Positions 26,901-41,900 of a DNA stretch of 64,000 bases are shown here, one piece after another (position 1 is the first letter of the stretch; each line of letters starts with the position of its first letter). The stretch is from Berghia stephanieae (taxonomy: Eukaryota > Mollusca > Gastropoda > Nudibranchia > Aeolidiidae), in assembly GCA_034508935.3 (NCBI GenBank), contig CM067446.1:25015630-25079629 (forward strand), in the 5' to 3' direction. Made by a program: the position numbers and the translations under genes. The notes below the pieces were generated by a model. That model saw only the letters and a program-made list of their open reading frames with translations. It was not told where the DNA came from and made no database searches.

Positions 26901-29900
26901 ATGAATTTGAAAGTTTATTTGTTCAAATGATGATGTATCCCACTTATAATGATAATTAGTTTTTTAAAAGCAATTCATTGGTCAAGTTTGTTTTGCTCAA
27001 TTATCTAGTTGGAGAAACGGCAAAGTTATATGAACATTTATTGGGCATATTTCCAATATATTATATTTTATTAATCTTTCTTTTTGAGAAGATGTTTTAA
27101 TGTACTATTTACAAATTTCTTTTCTTTTGAATGCCTTATCTCAGTTTCATGTGATTGTAAAATGTAAAATGTTTTTATAAGTATTTAGTTGGGTTTTACT
27201 TTTTTCTTCTGTTGCTTTCTTCTTATCTCTGTTGCCTTTCCTGTGCTTCCTAATGAAGAGGGCAACCTTCACAACCCTGCACTTTTCCACGGAAAGCAGC
27301 CTTTGATTTGGGATATAGCTCTGGAATATCTGGATTTTGCAGACAAATATCCATGTAACTTGTCCTTTGTCAGAGGACACATGTTTAAGATGCTTCACCA
27401 TGCGTAAGTGTATATATTTTAAAGACATTTTTCAATTAAATTTCAAAGACATATCACAATGGGTGATGGGTATCAAAGATGCACTAAATACAGGCCTGTA
27501 AATCTTCCGTCTATTGTCGGATTCCGACAGTACGATTTTGCTCTTAAGTGCTAATATTTTTTTTTAAAATAGTAGTAAAAATAAAATTCGTAACGTCAAA
27601 GAACAGAACCAATAAAAAAAAAAAATAAGAGTTTTATTTCGTTCCTTGAAAAAAATAGATTTTATTCTGTTTCAAATGCCGACTTAAAAAAAAAAAATAA
27701 ATAAATAAAAAAAACAACTTTTCATTTGTCTTATCAAAGACCAAACAAAATTTGCCGTTTATCAGTTAGCTATAATATTATCAAGCCACCTACACACTCC
27801 GCTAGACGTGTATGTATGTGGCTACTGTGCCACAGCCAGCGAGAGTGGGTTGCGAAGTTCGCGCGAATCGTCTTCACACACATACACACCTAGTCAGTAA
27901 ATAACGCACACACAGAAGTGTGTCGAACCGGACCGGAAGGTTTCTCTCTATTTTGCTACCGACACACATGCATATCTCCGGTTCTTATTTCTCAGTCTCT
28001 ATATTTCTTTGGTTCCATCCGGATGTGAGACGGAAAAAAAATAATGCGAAATAATAATTTTTTTCGAAATATATATTCTTCTTCGAAAGCTCTCACACCA
28101 CTGCACCACCTCCTCTTCTTCTTCTTCGTCGTCTTCTCTTCTTCTTCTTCTTCTTCTTCTCTTCTTCTTCTTCTTCTTCTTCTTCTTCTTCTTCTTCTTC
28201 TTCTTCTTCTTCTTCTTCTTCTTCTTCTTCTTCTTCTTCTTCTATAAGAATTAATCCAAATAACCGAAAGAATCAGCGTAAACATTTAACACAAACAGGA
28301 GCGAAGATACGCAGATTCCTGTGTTAAATACGAGATACACATCCTTCAAAAGGTAGGAATGGTTCTCTTCCTTTCATTTTACAACTAACTCAGACCTGGG
28401 CCCTCAAATAATTGGTATTTGTTTTGGTACCATAAAATAAGGACCTCGTTATAAATAAGTAGGGAAAAGTGACCTGATTTGACTAGTCAATTGACGTGTC
28501 ATATCTGTGTTGTGTCCATATTTTTGTCCTGTTGTGTCTATTTTCGCACAATTTTTTCACCAACCATTTACAGGCCTGTAAATATTGTTTTCACCTTTCA
28601 CAATTCATAATATTAAGGCTTGTTTGTCAACATAAAAATGGGCATTTATCACTACTTACACTTTCATATGTTTGCATACTTAGTTGTAATAGATTACAGA
28701 ATGTCAATAAAATCCCAATTTGATCAACGAAAGAAGAGGTATAATAAAGATGTTTTTATGTGGACTGAATGTGTAATTTAACAGTTAATTTCTTTTTTTC
28801 TTTTTTGTTTGTTTCTTTGTTTTTGTTTTTTTTTAAGGATTGCAGTAACTTTTTATTTAATGAATCTCAAACTAGACGTCTAGCATTAAACATGAAAAAT
28901 ATTTATCGGCATTAGGTTATATTATATTAATCACAATAATCTGTCATTTCACCTTTTATTATGCATTAGAGCATTTCCTTTTTTTTTTAAAAATTACTAG
29001 CATTATTGAAACTTTAATTGAATTACAATGCTTCTGAACATATTAAAATTTTAAATGGTTGCATCAAGACGATGATAGCTTTAAAGAATAAATAGGAATT
29101 TGCTAATTTTTCAAATTAAGAATTATAATTCTGATTCATACTTAAATGGTCACATGCAAACCATCGTTCTAGAGTTTTGTATATATTTTCAGAATGGTTT
29201 TTGATTCACAAAAGAGTATTTTTATTTTTATTTGTCCATGCATTTGCTATTACTATATTTGTCAATAAAGTAAAGTGTTTTGACTGTATCTATTTGATAT
29301 ATGAAATGTTTTTCTGACCATTGTAAAATAAAGTATACAAATTAATAATTGATACTTTGGTTACGAGTCACAATAACCAGTGTCTTTTGACCCCTGTCAA
29401 GATCACTTTTGCTGTCTTGTCTATTCCCCTATCCACTGTCCTTTATATGGTTTCTTTCTGTCTTTGAATGAGAGTATTTGTTTCTGCCTAAACCCTGCCT
29501 GAGGTCTTTGGTTGGAAAGGAGGCAGTCAGGTGTTTTTTGTTTGTTTTGATGATATAATTATTGTTTTGCTAATCTTCTCTCTGTGTACATGTGATAATA
29601 ATGATAATAATGAAAATATTGATAAAAACTATAAAAATAATATAATATTTTGGTCTCTATTTTAAGCACGATCTGGTTATAAGCATGCTCAGGGATGGAA
29701 ACAAAATCTTTTATATCATAAACTTTCCCCATTACATGCATACTCACCCAAATGGTCTCCGCTTATGAGAATGCTTATTTTTCTAACCATTTAAAAGAAA
29801 TTAGCAATGATGATCTCACACAAATCTTTGGGCCTCAATTTCGTTCGTGAAGTGCCAAAATTTGTCGCAAAATATGGGAGGCTGCCGTTTCGTATATGCT

Positions 29901-32900
29901 ATTTTAAAAAATTCATTACGACTCTTTTTATCAATAAATATGTCTGAAATTTGGCACACAATTAGTAAAGAGGTCATTTTAGATTATGTCAAGTGGCAAA
30001 ACTCGTGCGATTACTAAAAACTGTTAAAAACAGATGTTTGCCCCTTTTGAGTGAAATATTTTAAAAAACTATCAAGAGCAGAGATTATGCCGTTAATTAG
30101 GTTATATTTGCACATTTCATCTATTTAAGTTTCAAATTTCATCGGAATATGTTTAGATGTTTAGTACTTTTCAACACAAAACATCAACCCAATTTGCGAT
30201 TCTTTCCCTCCCCCCCCCCCCCCTTCCCCCCCATTCGCTTGGACACCTGACCAAATTTTATTTTAAAAGTGGCTAAATAGAAACTCGCATGGTTTTCACT
30301 ACTAAGACTGACCCCCCCTTTTAAAAAAATAATTGAATTTGACAAACAAAAAATTGAATAGACTAGGATAAATGTCACTGAGACAAAAATAAATAACTAA
30401 AATTTAATAAAAGAAATAAAATTCTATATTTGGCCAATTTTGGTCATACGCGTGACCATCTGGCACCTCTGCTGTGAAAGTCTGAAGACCCACCTCTCTC
30501 GCATTTTTTGGCATTGTTTAATTGTTTACGTCATAGGGCTCTAGCATTTTGTCTTACTAATCAGTTGGTAATTCGACTTTTTAACAATCTTTGTCCCCTG
30601 TTCAATTTCTCTTTTCCTCACAGTAAATTAACACACACATGCGTGCTCTCTCCCTCCCTCCCTCCCTGAAATAACATGTCATGGTCTCACAGACTATTTT
30701 GATTGATAATAATTTAGCAGGCATTTTTCATATCATTTGTATGGGTTGTTAACACAAAATTACATTGTTCCAAATGATCAATATTATGTATATTTTTTAA
30801 CAAAATTATGGTTGACCCTAGCCATACAGCTCTAAAATTATACAAGTTAGAGCTCTTCTGATGTCTTCATCATATTTTCTGAGAAATTTTCCGTAAAATT
30901 GTCAAGTTTCAATGTCATATTCCATGTATTAAGTGAGATACAGCCACGAAAGCGTCCCGTATTTTCCATATTTTTTTTCTCTTTGTGAGTCATCCAAATA
31001 ATTGACACCTTTGAAATGGTATAACTTTTTTATTTATGAATGGATTTTCAAAATTAAAAAAAGATTTTTACTCAGTGGAGATAGGGCTTTGATATAAACG
31101 TTGTATTTCCCCACAAAAATAGAAAAAAGAATTTTCATAGTCATTGCTAAAGAAATAATCAAAAATAAAAGGAAAAATATACCCGTTAACATGGTTTACA
31201 AAGACAGCCAATGCTCTGTGGATGTGTTACTTCACACATTACTATTTTGTATTTGTTTTCTTATAATGTAATGATATTTGATCATAGCTAATTGATACTA
31301 TTTATTGTTGTTTCTTTAAAGATTAAATATTCACAGAGATGTTAGAGAAATTGTGGCCAATGGTAAATCTACCAAAGATTTTAGAGATGCAGCTCTCATG
31401 TTGAAAGAAGTGTGTCAGGTATGCCAGCTTTTCATATATTATACTTCGTATATTTCTTAATGACGTTTTTCAGTTTTTCATAATGCTTGGTCAGTATAAC
31501 GTTCCTACTTTATGGTCAATATTTCTAATTAATTATTAATTTCTTTTTAATTTTGTGCATGTCTGTCATTTGTGATTTTCTATCTAAACCAGATACATCC
31601 TGGATGAAACCAAAACTCAATTATTTTGTGTTTCTTAAAGGAATCGTATCCACTATTTTACATCCATTACTTTGTCAAACCCGATCAACATTTCATCAGC
31701 CCTTGGTATTTTATATGTGCTAAATGGAACACTTTCATTTTCAGATAAAATGCATTTAGAGATTTTGTGAGACCAACCCCCTCCCCCCCCCCCCCCCCCC
31801 CCCACTCTCGGCAAATTGATAAATGTTTAAATGCTAAAACGTTTTTTAATTCTCGGGAAATGTTCTTGAATTTAAGTAAATACAACCTCTTTTTTGAGCT
31901 TTTATGTAGTTTCACAAGGATTCTGTTTAGATGAGTGGCATCACTAGATTTCCGTTTTTGATGATACAAGGCAGATAGAAATATTTGGTTCCTTTTTATT
32001 AATAGTTTTAATTAATATGGAACATTAGATTCAAAGGGAGTGGGCCTTGCCCTTAGTCATCGTCATCACAAATTTTCTTTATCTTCTCAAACTGAATTGA
32101 AGCCTTCAAAGGTGGTCTTTTGCTTTTTGTTATTAAAACCAGTTTATCCTTAAATTAAGGATTGGTGATTTAATAAATATCCACAATTTTCTGAAATGAG
32201 GAATCAGAATGAACATCAACACCAACAGGGTGTCCAGGCAAGTCGGTTTTTAGTCAGATGGCCGCTGGTTGTTCGGATAAGTCGGATTTTGGTCGGATAA
32301 CGGATCTGTAGGTCAGATAAATCAAAATTTGGTCAGTAAAATTGATGCAGGTTGTGCAGTTGCAAATTTTAGATCAGAGCAAATATCAGAGCCTATAAGC
32401 CTGTTAACATTGAAAATGCTCGCTTTGCCTGGTAAAACAATTGTGAGTAAGACTTCAACTATCATACTAGCTATTCCTATAACACAAAACCTCAACAGAT
32501 ATTGATGCCTCTATCTATGAGTCTGTTCGGTTTAGAGGCACATGTATTGGTTTGCATTATTGCAGGGATAAGGGATGAAGGGGTCGGCATGTGAAGATGA
32601 AACAAACAATGACATAGTACATGGGAGTGTCACCTGGATGCTGGTGCTTGTCGTGCAGGTGTTTTTTAAATCCTTAACAGCGACGCCGATTTTATTTTTT
32701 CATTTATATTATTTTTAATGGAGAATAAACAGGTTTTACCAAGAGAGCAGTAAGAATATTGCGACTTGAACTTCAATTATCTATAGTTGCATTGCAGTTA
32801 CTTGTCTTTTGATGAAAACGGTGATCTGGTGTTGGGTCAAAGTAAGATCAAATTACGCCTTTAAAGGGGTACATTGTTTATTTGTATTACTCTTCTTTTT

Positions 32901-35900
32901 CTTTTCTTTTTATATGATGGTGCGTGTTGGTGCAATTAATCCTTTACCAGTGACACTGATTTTTTGTTTTCAAATAATAGTTTCCCTTTATATTATTTTT
33001 AATTCAGAGTAAATCGTTTATACCATGAGAGCAGTTTGAATATCGCGACTCAGGCTTCATTCAAAGTATAATTGCATTGTCGTTACTGTCATTTGATGAA
33101 AATGGTTAGATCAAAGTAAGATTGAAATTTGCCTTTGAATGGTTAAGGTGTTGAGGTTCTTTCAAGTTTCAAAACATTTGATCCAAATATTTTAATTTAC
33201 AATCATGTGTCAATCATGTCCAAATCCAAGGGTAAATATTAGTCATTGTACCTGTCTGAATTGATTAGTTTCTTTCTTTGTTTTTTTTTTTGTTTGTTTG
33301 TTGTTTTTTGTTTTGTTTTCATTGGTATATGTTGATATATGTGTGTCTACCTGGAAAAAGCTTGGTTAAGCCGAAACTGGAGATCCACGCCACAGCAAAA
33401 ATGGCAATTTGGAGGTCCCATGCCAAAATTGAGATACTTGAAATCTGCAAAAAGTGCCTGCCTTGAATCAGCATATTCAAAAATGATCATCTCCCTGAAA
33501 AGTGAATTTTCCTTCGAATCAGTGCTTTTCCAAGGCAGGTACATATATGCTTTAAAGAAATACATTGCATCTATTCTTTTATAATATTATTAGTGTAAGA
33601 TGGCATAAAGGTCAGAGAATGGTATTTTAAAGAGAAGTATAATCTAAGGTACATGTCAATATTTTCACCATTTGAGTGTAACTTTCCTGGCTGAACTCCT
33701 TTGTTTGTTTTAACCCCCGATCCTCGACCGTTGTATAAACGTAACACACCATTCCGACCCCAATACCGAGGCGGTGAATTTAATGTAACACACCTTTTCA
33801 GAGTCACACGCGTGTCAGTTGTAAAAACGTAACACAGACCCGACCTTGATTCAGTAAAAATTCCATTGTGTTCTTTATGAAATAAAAGCGGAAGTTTGGT
33901 TGGTTGATACTATTAGTGTCATCCAATCAGCAAACAGTTTATTTAACCTGTTAGCATTGGACTGGTGTGAATGGGAATTTCAACAAAGCAGTGATTGACC
34001 AAGGTGTATGCAGAACTTATAAAAGTGGCCAATACGTTGGTATGTCTGTGCACTAAAGCTAAATTTGTTGCTCAGAAATTTTCCTTTAAAATGATATAAA
34101 ACACGCACCCTTTAAGTTGCCTGTGAAAATTGAAAAGGGAAAATGGTTTTGATAAATTATGTGTGATTGTGTAACTTTTTTCGTTTTAAATTATTTTAAG
34201 TAACACACACATCAAGAAATGAAAAAGTAGTAGTCTTTCAAATGTATTAGGCGCATGGAGCTGGAGTTTATCCCGGTTTCTATATCGTAAAACAGACAAT
34301 AACAATTGCTTGCTACCCTTTAGAGAGGATCCTAGTCTTTTGCAAAGTTCTTTCTGCCAAGTGTAACAGACACAGCTACCCAATCACTGTTGGCGGGAGG
34401 TGGGGGGTCAGAAAACTTCACCCAGGATCAATCGGCTATCAGGATGCCAGAGAAATGAAGAAACCATCACATAAGTCCCAAAACCGCTTTTATCATCCAT
34501 TTCTTAAAAGTACCTCCAGCAGCATGTGGACATTTCCCCAGAGTGCCACACATTTATATCTTTTAGAAACTGATTTTTTATTCCCCCCAGGAGCCAATGA
34601 AGAAATACGAAACAGAGCCAGAGCTATACACAACAAAACTCAAGCTTCCCCTCCCATACTGGATCTGTCAACCTTATGTCAGGCCGAGGTAGGATCATTC
34701 CTTTCTTTTTTTTTTAATGTTAGGATTTAAGAATGATAAAATAATATGTAGGATTAGCAATTGATGAATTTTGTGATTAGATTTGCTATGATTTTAACCA
34801 AGACAAGGGAACAATTTTTTTTAACATCGTATTATTTTTCAAACATAAGAATTATCATTATGCCCCTACAGGTTGACATATTTATTCTTTCAAAGGCTAC
34901 CCAGTATCTTCTATTGTCAGAGAACTTCTCACCCATATTGGGGATCACTCTTCCATCCTATGGGTTGTTTGCAATCTATTTAGATTTTCCAGGTATTATT
35001 AGCAGGTGTCTTGGTTAAAATCATAGCAAATCTAATCACAAAATTGATCAATTGCTTAGGGACACGTAGAATGTACACTCAATACTTCAGTGTAAAGAGT
35101 GGACCTCATATACAATGCACCTGGGTTACATCAAAGGTGACAGGACTTGAGGTCAATTTTAATTAAAAGCAAGGTTTTATTGAATCTGGTGTACAGTCCA
35201 GTCCAGATAATTCGAAATCTGATTAACCGAATTTCTTTTAAATCGAAGAAAATACGATGTAATGAATTATTTTCTTCTTTTTCTATATAAAATATTCATG
35301 GTTAATTTGAATTCGAACAGTCGTTATTCTCTTTATTCGAAGTGCAAGTGCTTGCCCATCACTAAAAAAAAAAACTCTGGAAGGTCATAACGAACTGCCT
35401 GTTCTCCGTATCCACCCTCCCACCCGTTTTAATGACTGAGCTGACTAATAATAATAATAACTAGACCCCTGAGGCATGTAATGGCGTGTTGTTCCCTCTC
35501 CGTCCCACCCGCCCTCTCTCTTCTTTCTCCAAATTGACCAGCTGTCTCGCTTCATCCCTCTCTCCTTCTCGCGCTCTCATCACTAAGACTAACTTGTGGT
35601 CTGCTGGCCGCTGGCTAACAAAGGGGGTTGGTTATAAATAGATCTAACACACAGTGATAACCACAAGCTGACCAATACACGGCACGAACAATCATAGGCC
35701 ACACCCCACTCCACGCGTTTCTCTTTCTCTTCTGTGCTGTCTTTCTTTATTGATCGATGGATCTAGATCTAGAAGTAGAGGGCCTACACAGCATGCAGTG
35801 TTAACTACTACTCTGTGCTATTGTGTAGCTTGTAAGTGTAAGGGCCAGGGCACGGCTTGGCCAGGGCCAAAGCATACGTGTACAACAAGGGTACAACAAT

Positions 35901-38900
35901 GTGTAGTCTTTCTTTCTTTGTTGTACAACTTGGCTTTCTACTCAAGCAGTCTAGGCCTACTTTAGACTGAACGTGAAAGCCACGCTAAACCCTACGCATT
36001 CTCATTCTGCGTAGAGTTGGGATTCGCTTGCTCTTTTTTTATTCGAAAGCGCGAGCGCTCGCTAGGTTTGCGCTTTCAAACGCTCGCTGCTCGTTAAATG
36101 AATAAAATAGAGGTTTTGATTGGCTGTGCCTGTGTGTGTGTGTGTGTGTCTGTGTGATCATACACACCACGTCGCGTTGTGTCTCGAACACACACGTGTG
36201 TGTATACATAACCAAGGGTGGGTGGCGACGAGTGATCTAATCAGTGTACGCGAAACCCCCTTTTGTCAGGGGAGGTAAATGAGTAATATTACCCTGATAC
36301 CTGGAGTCAGGTTTAGTTATTTCCCTTGTTTGGAGACAAATCGAATTCTGATAAATAGAAGTCATTTGCTTTTCCCACCCAATTCGAATTATCAGGACTG
36401 CACTGTATTACATATGACATTAATATCTGAGATATAACTTTAAAGTTGATAAAATGAATGGATTAATCCCTTGCCACATTTCCCCGTTTCACACCCATGC
36501 CTACCCGTATACCTTGATTATTAGTGCATTATGATATGAAAGTGGTCTGCCAGACAAATCAAATGTGTAATAAATCTCACTGAGTTCAGAAAGCAATGAA
36601 AGATTTATTATTTTTATGCCAGTCTTGTCTCCACTCTTTGAAGTTTTGATTACTGTAGCCAAGGTTTGTAGTTGTAAACCATGTTGAATGCAAGAAGGAT
36701 TTAGAAGTGTCAAATAGAGAAAACAATGGGGATTTTTAAATGTTTTATTAATTTAGGGTTTTGTTGGATTGGAGGTTGCTGTATCCGAGGTTCACCTCAT
36801 CTGACTTGAGAGTGGATGACATGTCTTGAAGAGATATTTTCAGGCTTCAAAGACAAAAATGAGATTACTTTATTGACTACTTACCATCTAGATAATTTAA
36901 GTATTGCGCAGCAGCTGATTTGCATAAGTTTTAATTATGGCTGTCACTCAAGAAGTGTGGTGAAGTCCCACTGCATGCTACGGAGCTGTTGAAATTCTGC
37001 TTAATCCCGAAACTCTGACTGACTTTGCAAACAATCTCAATTTTTTGAAGGGGTTGACTGAAATATATGAACCACTACCTTGGTGGCTCAGCAGAAAGAT
37101 GTCTCATTATATCACAAAAGTCAAGCAATGTTGAGCATGATGGTCAGGGGCTGGTTGGGTGACATTGATTGTGGAAAATTCTGGTATTGATGTTGGGTCC
37201 TTGGGTGAGGCTATTAACACACATTAACCCCCATTGACTCAGGTGTGAAGAGTACTGACGGATATTGAAAATGGATGTCTAACAGGTGACTGGTAATGTA
37301 TGAAATTGGAATATGCTAGGGGAATAAATGAAACATTATGAAGTGCATTGAGCATAGTAAATCTGTGGAAATGTTCTATATAAATGTTCATATTTATTTT
37401 ATTTTATTTATTTTTAATCTCAATAGGAGAACCAGATGGATTCAATTTCAGAAATTTCATTCATTTTCCCTAATAAAGCATAATAATTTCAATCGAAGTT
37501 TCTTCATTAGTGCTGTATTTGTATTCATCAATTGTTAAGATTTTCACTGAAATTTGTGCATTGTTTTCTCTACATTAGACATCTTTTCACTGTTTTACAT
37601 TACCCGAGGCATTCATGAAAACCATGCAGTAGTGAAATTAAATATCATCTTTTATTTTGTTTGATTGTTTTGTTTTTATTTTGTTTTGTTTTTTTATTTA
37701 TTGCTGATAGTTGGGCTCTCTACTGATTTGATTTAGGGTTTTTCCATTTCAGTTAAGTTAGTGTCTGTTTATGGTTCAAATAATAGTAGTTAAGCTGTTA
37801 TCAAATACATTATTGAAGATTTTCTTCTTTTCCTTTCTTCAGTGTGGATGAGGAACAAAATCCAGATCAGAAAGGCTTCCGCCTTGAGCTCAATCGTAAA
37901 CGGGCTGAGGATATGCAGAAGATTGGCAGAGGGGACACAGGTCTTTCTAACAACAAGCTGAAAAAAATGCTCAGGAATCCTCATAAAAATTTTAACAGAG
38001 ATCTGAAGTGTGTGTTTGAAAAGTGTCAATCATGTCCAAATCCAAGGGTAAATATTAGTCATTGTACCTGTCTGAATTGATTAGTTTCTTTCTTTGTTTT
38101 TTTTTTGTTTGTTTGTTGTTTTTTGTTTTGTTTTCATTGGTATATGTTGATATATGTGTGTCTACCTGGAAAAAGCTTGGTTAAGCCGAAACTGGAGATC
38201 CACGCCACAGCAAAAATGGCAATTTGGAGGTCCCATGCCAAAAATTGAGATACTTGAAATCTGCAAAAAGTGCCTGCCTTGAATCAGCATATTCAAAAAT
38301 GATCATCTCCCTGAAAAGTGAATTTTCCTTCGAATCAGTGCTTTTCCAAGGCAGGTACATATATGCTTTAAAGAAATACATTGCATCTATTCTTTTATAA
38401 TATTATTAGTGTAAGATGGCATAAAGGTCAGAGAATGGTATTTTAAAGAGAAGTATAATCTAAGGTACATGTCAATATTTTCACCATTTGAGTGTAACTT
38501 TCCTGGCTGAACTCCTTTGTTTGTTTTAACCCCCGATCCTCGACCGTTGTATAAACGTAACACACCATTCCGACCCCAATACCGAGGCGGTGAATTTAAT
38601 GTAACACACCTTTTCAGAGTCACACGCGTGTCAGTTGTAAAAACGTAACACAGACCCGACCTTGATTCAGTAAAAGTTCCATTGTGTTCTTTATGAAATA
38701 AAAGCGGAAGTTTGGTTGGTTGATACTATTAGTGTCATCCAATCAGCAAACAGTTTATTTAACCTGTTTGGGTTGAGTATGAAGCTAGTTATTGACGTAT
38801 GAAATGACGCGATCAAACCGAGTGACGCTATATCTTAGCTACGTCATTCAAACTTGCTAGGCAAGTACTGGGAACCGGTCGTTATTTCCGGTTGACCCCA

Positions 38901-41900
38901 ATGCTGTAGAAGGGTTAAGAAGGGGACTTTTTGTCAGTTTCAAATCTGTGGCAAGTATTACTTACAGAATTTTTATTCCCTGTTTGTGTCAAAAATGCGA
39001 AAAGGTGTTTATAAAATAGTGACAGACAAGCAGAAAGATAGATGCAAGGAAAAACTCACAAAAAATCTGCCGGCCTTGACTCAGACCTCCTGACTACCTA
39101 CTACATTACACTTCAGAGATTACCTGATAGCGGGGACTTATTTTCACTGCTCCCTAATTTGTCCTCCAGTTTGTATCATAGTCACTCTGCCCCTTACAGT
39201 CCGCCTAAGGCTTATGACAGACGCCAACACAAAATATGTTTTCCTACACCGAAAATAAAACCAATGTCACAAAATAATGACATCATTTCCAGACCTGTCT
39301 ATTGTTACGAAAAATTCGTAATGTTACGAATTTTCCATGAAAATTGGCCCCTGTTATGAATTTACAAATTTTTATCAGTTTGTTACGAATTTACCGTGAT
39401 TTGCGAAATAATAATTTCATGAAAAAATGTGATTTGAAAAAAGTACGATTTACTACACTAGGTCCTTGCAAAAGGGCAGTGTAGAGGGACAATAGATTTC
39501 TGGATTTGTGTACATAGTGTAAATAGTATATTAATTTGATGTGTGTAGTAGCCTATATAAGCAATATAAACAATAACCCTTCTAAACACCTCCTTGTCCC
39601 CACCGTCAACTTGTGCATTGTTGATTCTACCTACGCTTCTATAGCCGACATTGTTGCGGTAAGTTCCGTTTTTAGTACGTTTCGGGGTGTTACTAATTTT
39701 TTTCAATATGTTACTGAAAATTACAAAATTATGGCCCTCTTTTTACGAATTTTGGAAATTTCAGGTAGGCAGGTCTGCATTTGTGCTAGATGAAGCTCAC
39801 AAGAGACCAGTTTGCCAACTTGTACAATCTAAAAGAATATTGAATTGACATCAATTTCTCTCTGACAGGTGTTTACCCCATACCAACCTTTCGAAACCGA
39901 TTCTGTCCCAAACCGACCGATTGTAGCGTGTACCGACAGCCTCATTGAACTGACCATCACTTTTGGCGCCCATTTTTAAAATTGATGGAAGAATTGAAAG
40001 CAGGACGGTACACACTTGTGATTCGAATGTGAAAAAAAATAAAAACAACTGAAGGGTGGAATGATTACAAAATGCAAGGTTTCAGCATTTGAAATTTTTA
40101 TCTAAAAAGGAGTCTTCTATTCAAAAAAGACGGAGGCAGAGAAGAAAAAAAAAAGAGGGGGGGGGGGGGCATGGTGAACTTCCATAATCCATTTTGGCAT
40201 AGAACAAAAATCACAGACAAACTGAAACTCACTCATACCTTGAACCCTTTCTTTCTGTTCACATCTTATGCCCCTTGTGGAACCATCTTGCACACATCCA
40301 TCCATCCCGGTCTTTGTCATCCCCACACGTAAAACATACACTTTCATTCACCCCATTCCATCCCCTGAACTTTCATCCATGTACTGAATTTTGTGAGAAT
40401 TTTCTGAATCTGTTGCTTCCTTTTCAGATTTTGTCCTTTTCACTGCTTTCATGTCTCTTCTTTCCTAGTCCTAGCTTTACTTTTTGCCTCACTCTCCTTC
40501 TTCTTTCTCTCTTTTTCTGCTTTTTCTGCTGCTTCCTTTTCCTCCCTCATTTTTGCCCTTTCTGCCTTTTTCCTCTCCTGCACCATCTTCTTGTCTCTGA
40601 CTCCTTGGCCTCTTCTTGTGGTAGTCACTGTCATGGTCTCAAGTGAGTAAAGAGCTACTCGACTATGCATAAAGATATGTAGAATGAGGCCCCAGAATTT
40701 ACTAGTTACTATAAATGAAAAACAATTAACGATTTGTTTAAGATGAAATAAAAAGAAAGATGAAATTTTATTAAAAGAGATAAATAGTGATTGTGGCAGT
40801 TACAAATAGAAATGTGAATATATTACGTAACTTATGATGATATAATGTCAAGTTCGTAAGGTTACGTTTCCAGGCAGTTGACAGGCGTGGGTTCTATATT
40901 CCTCCGATAACGGGCTCAGGCTCGTAAAGTTCCACTTCCAGGCAGTTCGGAAGGGGTTATTCAGGTATTTCTTCAACAGCGGGCTCAGGTTTGATCCTTA
41001 AAATGTTTAGGATTACACCGTCAAAGGTAAAAGCTCCGGTGTCTTGATGGTGGAGATAAAATATCCACAAAGTACCAAAAGATAAAAATCTTCAAATATA
41101 TATGAGGAATGGAGCGGCTGGCCGTCCGGCATAGATTGTAGAGAGAAGTGAGTGTAGAATGTTAGACCTATCAACTTTTATAATAAGTGACAGAATGTAG
41201 AATGAAAAGTATACACTTATTAGAAATTAATTCGAGGGAAGGCTATAAAAGGAAAGACGATCTAATATTAGAAGGTAAAGTTTATCTAAGCCTACCGAAA
41301 TATAACTGGAGTGAGATGAATTCAGTTCTTAATAAAATAAAATTTAATAAGATAATTGTGAACAACCTTTACTGTGACAGTCACCAGTGATGCCAAAACT
41401 CCAGTTTCACCGGAATAATTCCGGTCTGGAGCCAAAAATTCCGGGCTCCGGGCAACTTCCGTCAAGTCAAATTCCGGTGAGGTCAATTTGTTCCAAGGAT
41501 ACCCCCCCTCCCTTTCCAACCACCACATCATCATCACTGCCACTAGTATTACAACCATCATCACTACCACTACTACTGCAACCACCACCACCACATCATC
41601 ATCACAACCACTACTACTACAACCACCACCACCACCACATCATCATCAGTACCACAACTACTACTACAATCACCACATCATCATCACTACCACAACTACC
41701 ATCACTATTACAACCACCACCACCACATCATCATCACTACCACTACTACTATAACCACCACCACCATATCATCATCACTAGCACTACTACTACAACCACC
41801 ACCACCACATCATCATCACTACCACTACTACTGCAACCACCACCACCACATCATCATCACTGCAAATACCACAACTACTACAGCCACCACAATCACATCG

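Noticed and set aside
27992-28285. Poly-Arg/Glu and poly-Leu frames
   Set aside because: Translations of the TTC array.
33357-33807. Short frames conserved between 33.3-33.8 and 38.2-38.6 kb as a duplicated gene
   Set aside because: They are conserved only because the 746-bp segment is duplicated; the codons show no protein-like constraint and one copy is shifted.
40117-40670. Lys/Glu-rich minus-strand frame as a pogo-type transposase tail
   Set aside because: Low-complexity charged sequence without a catalytic or zinc motif I can defend.
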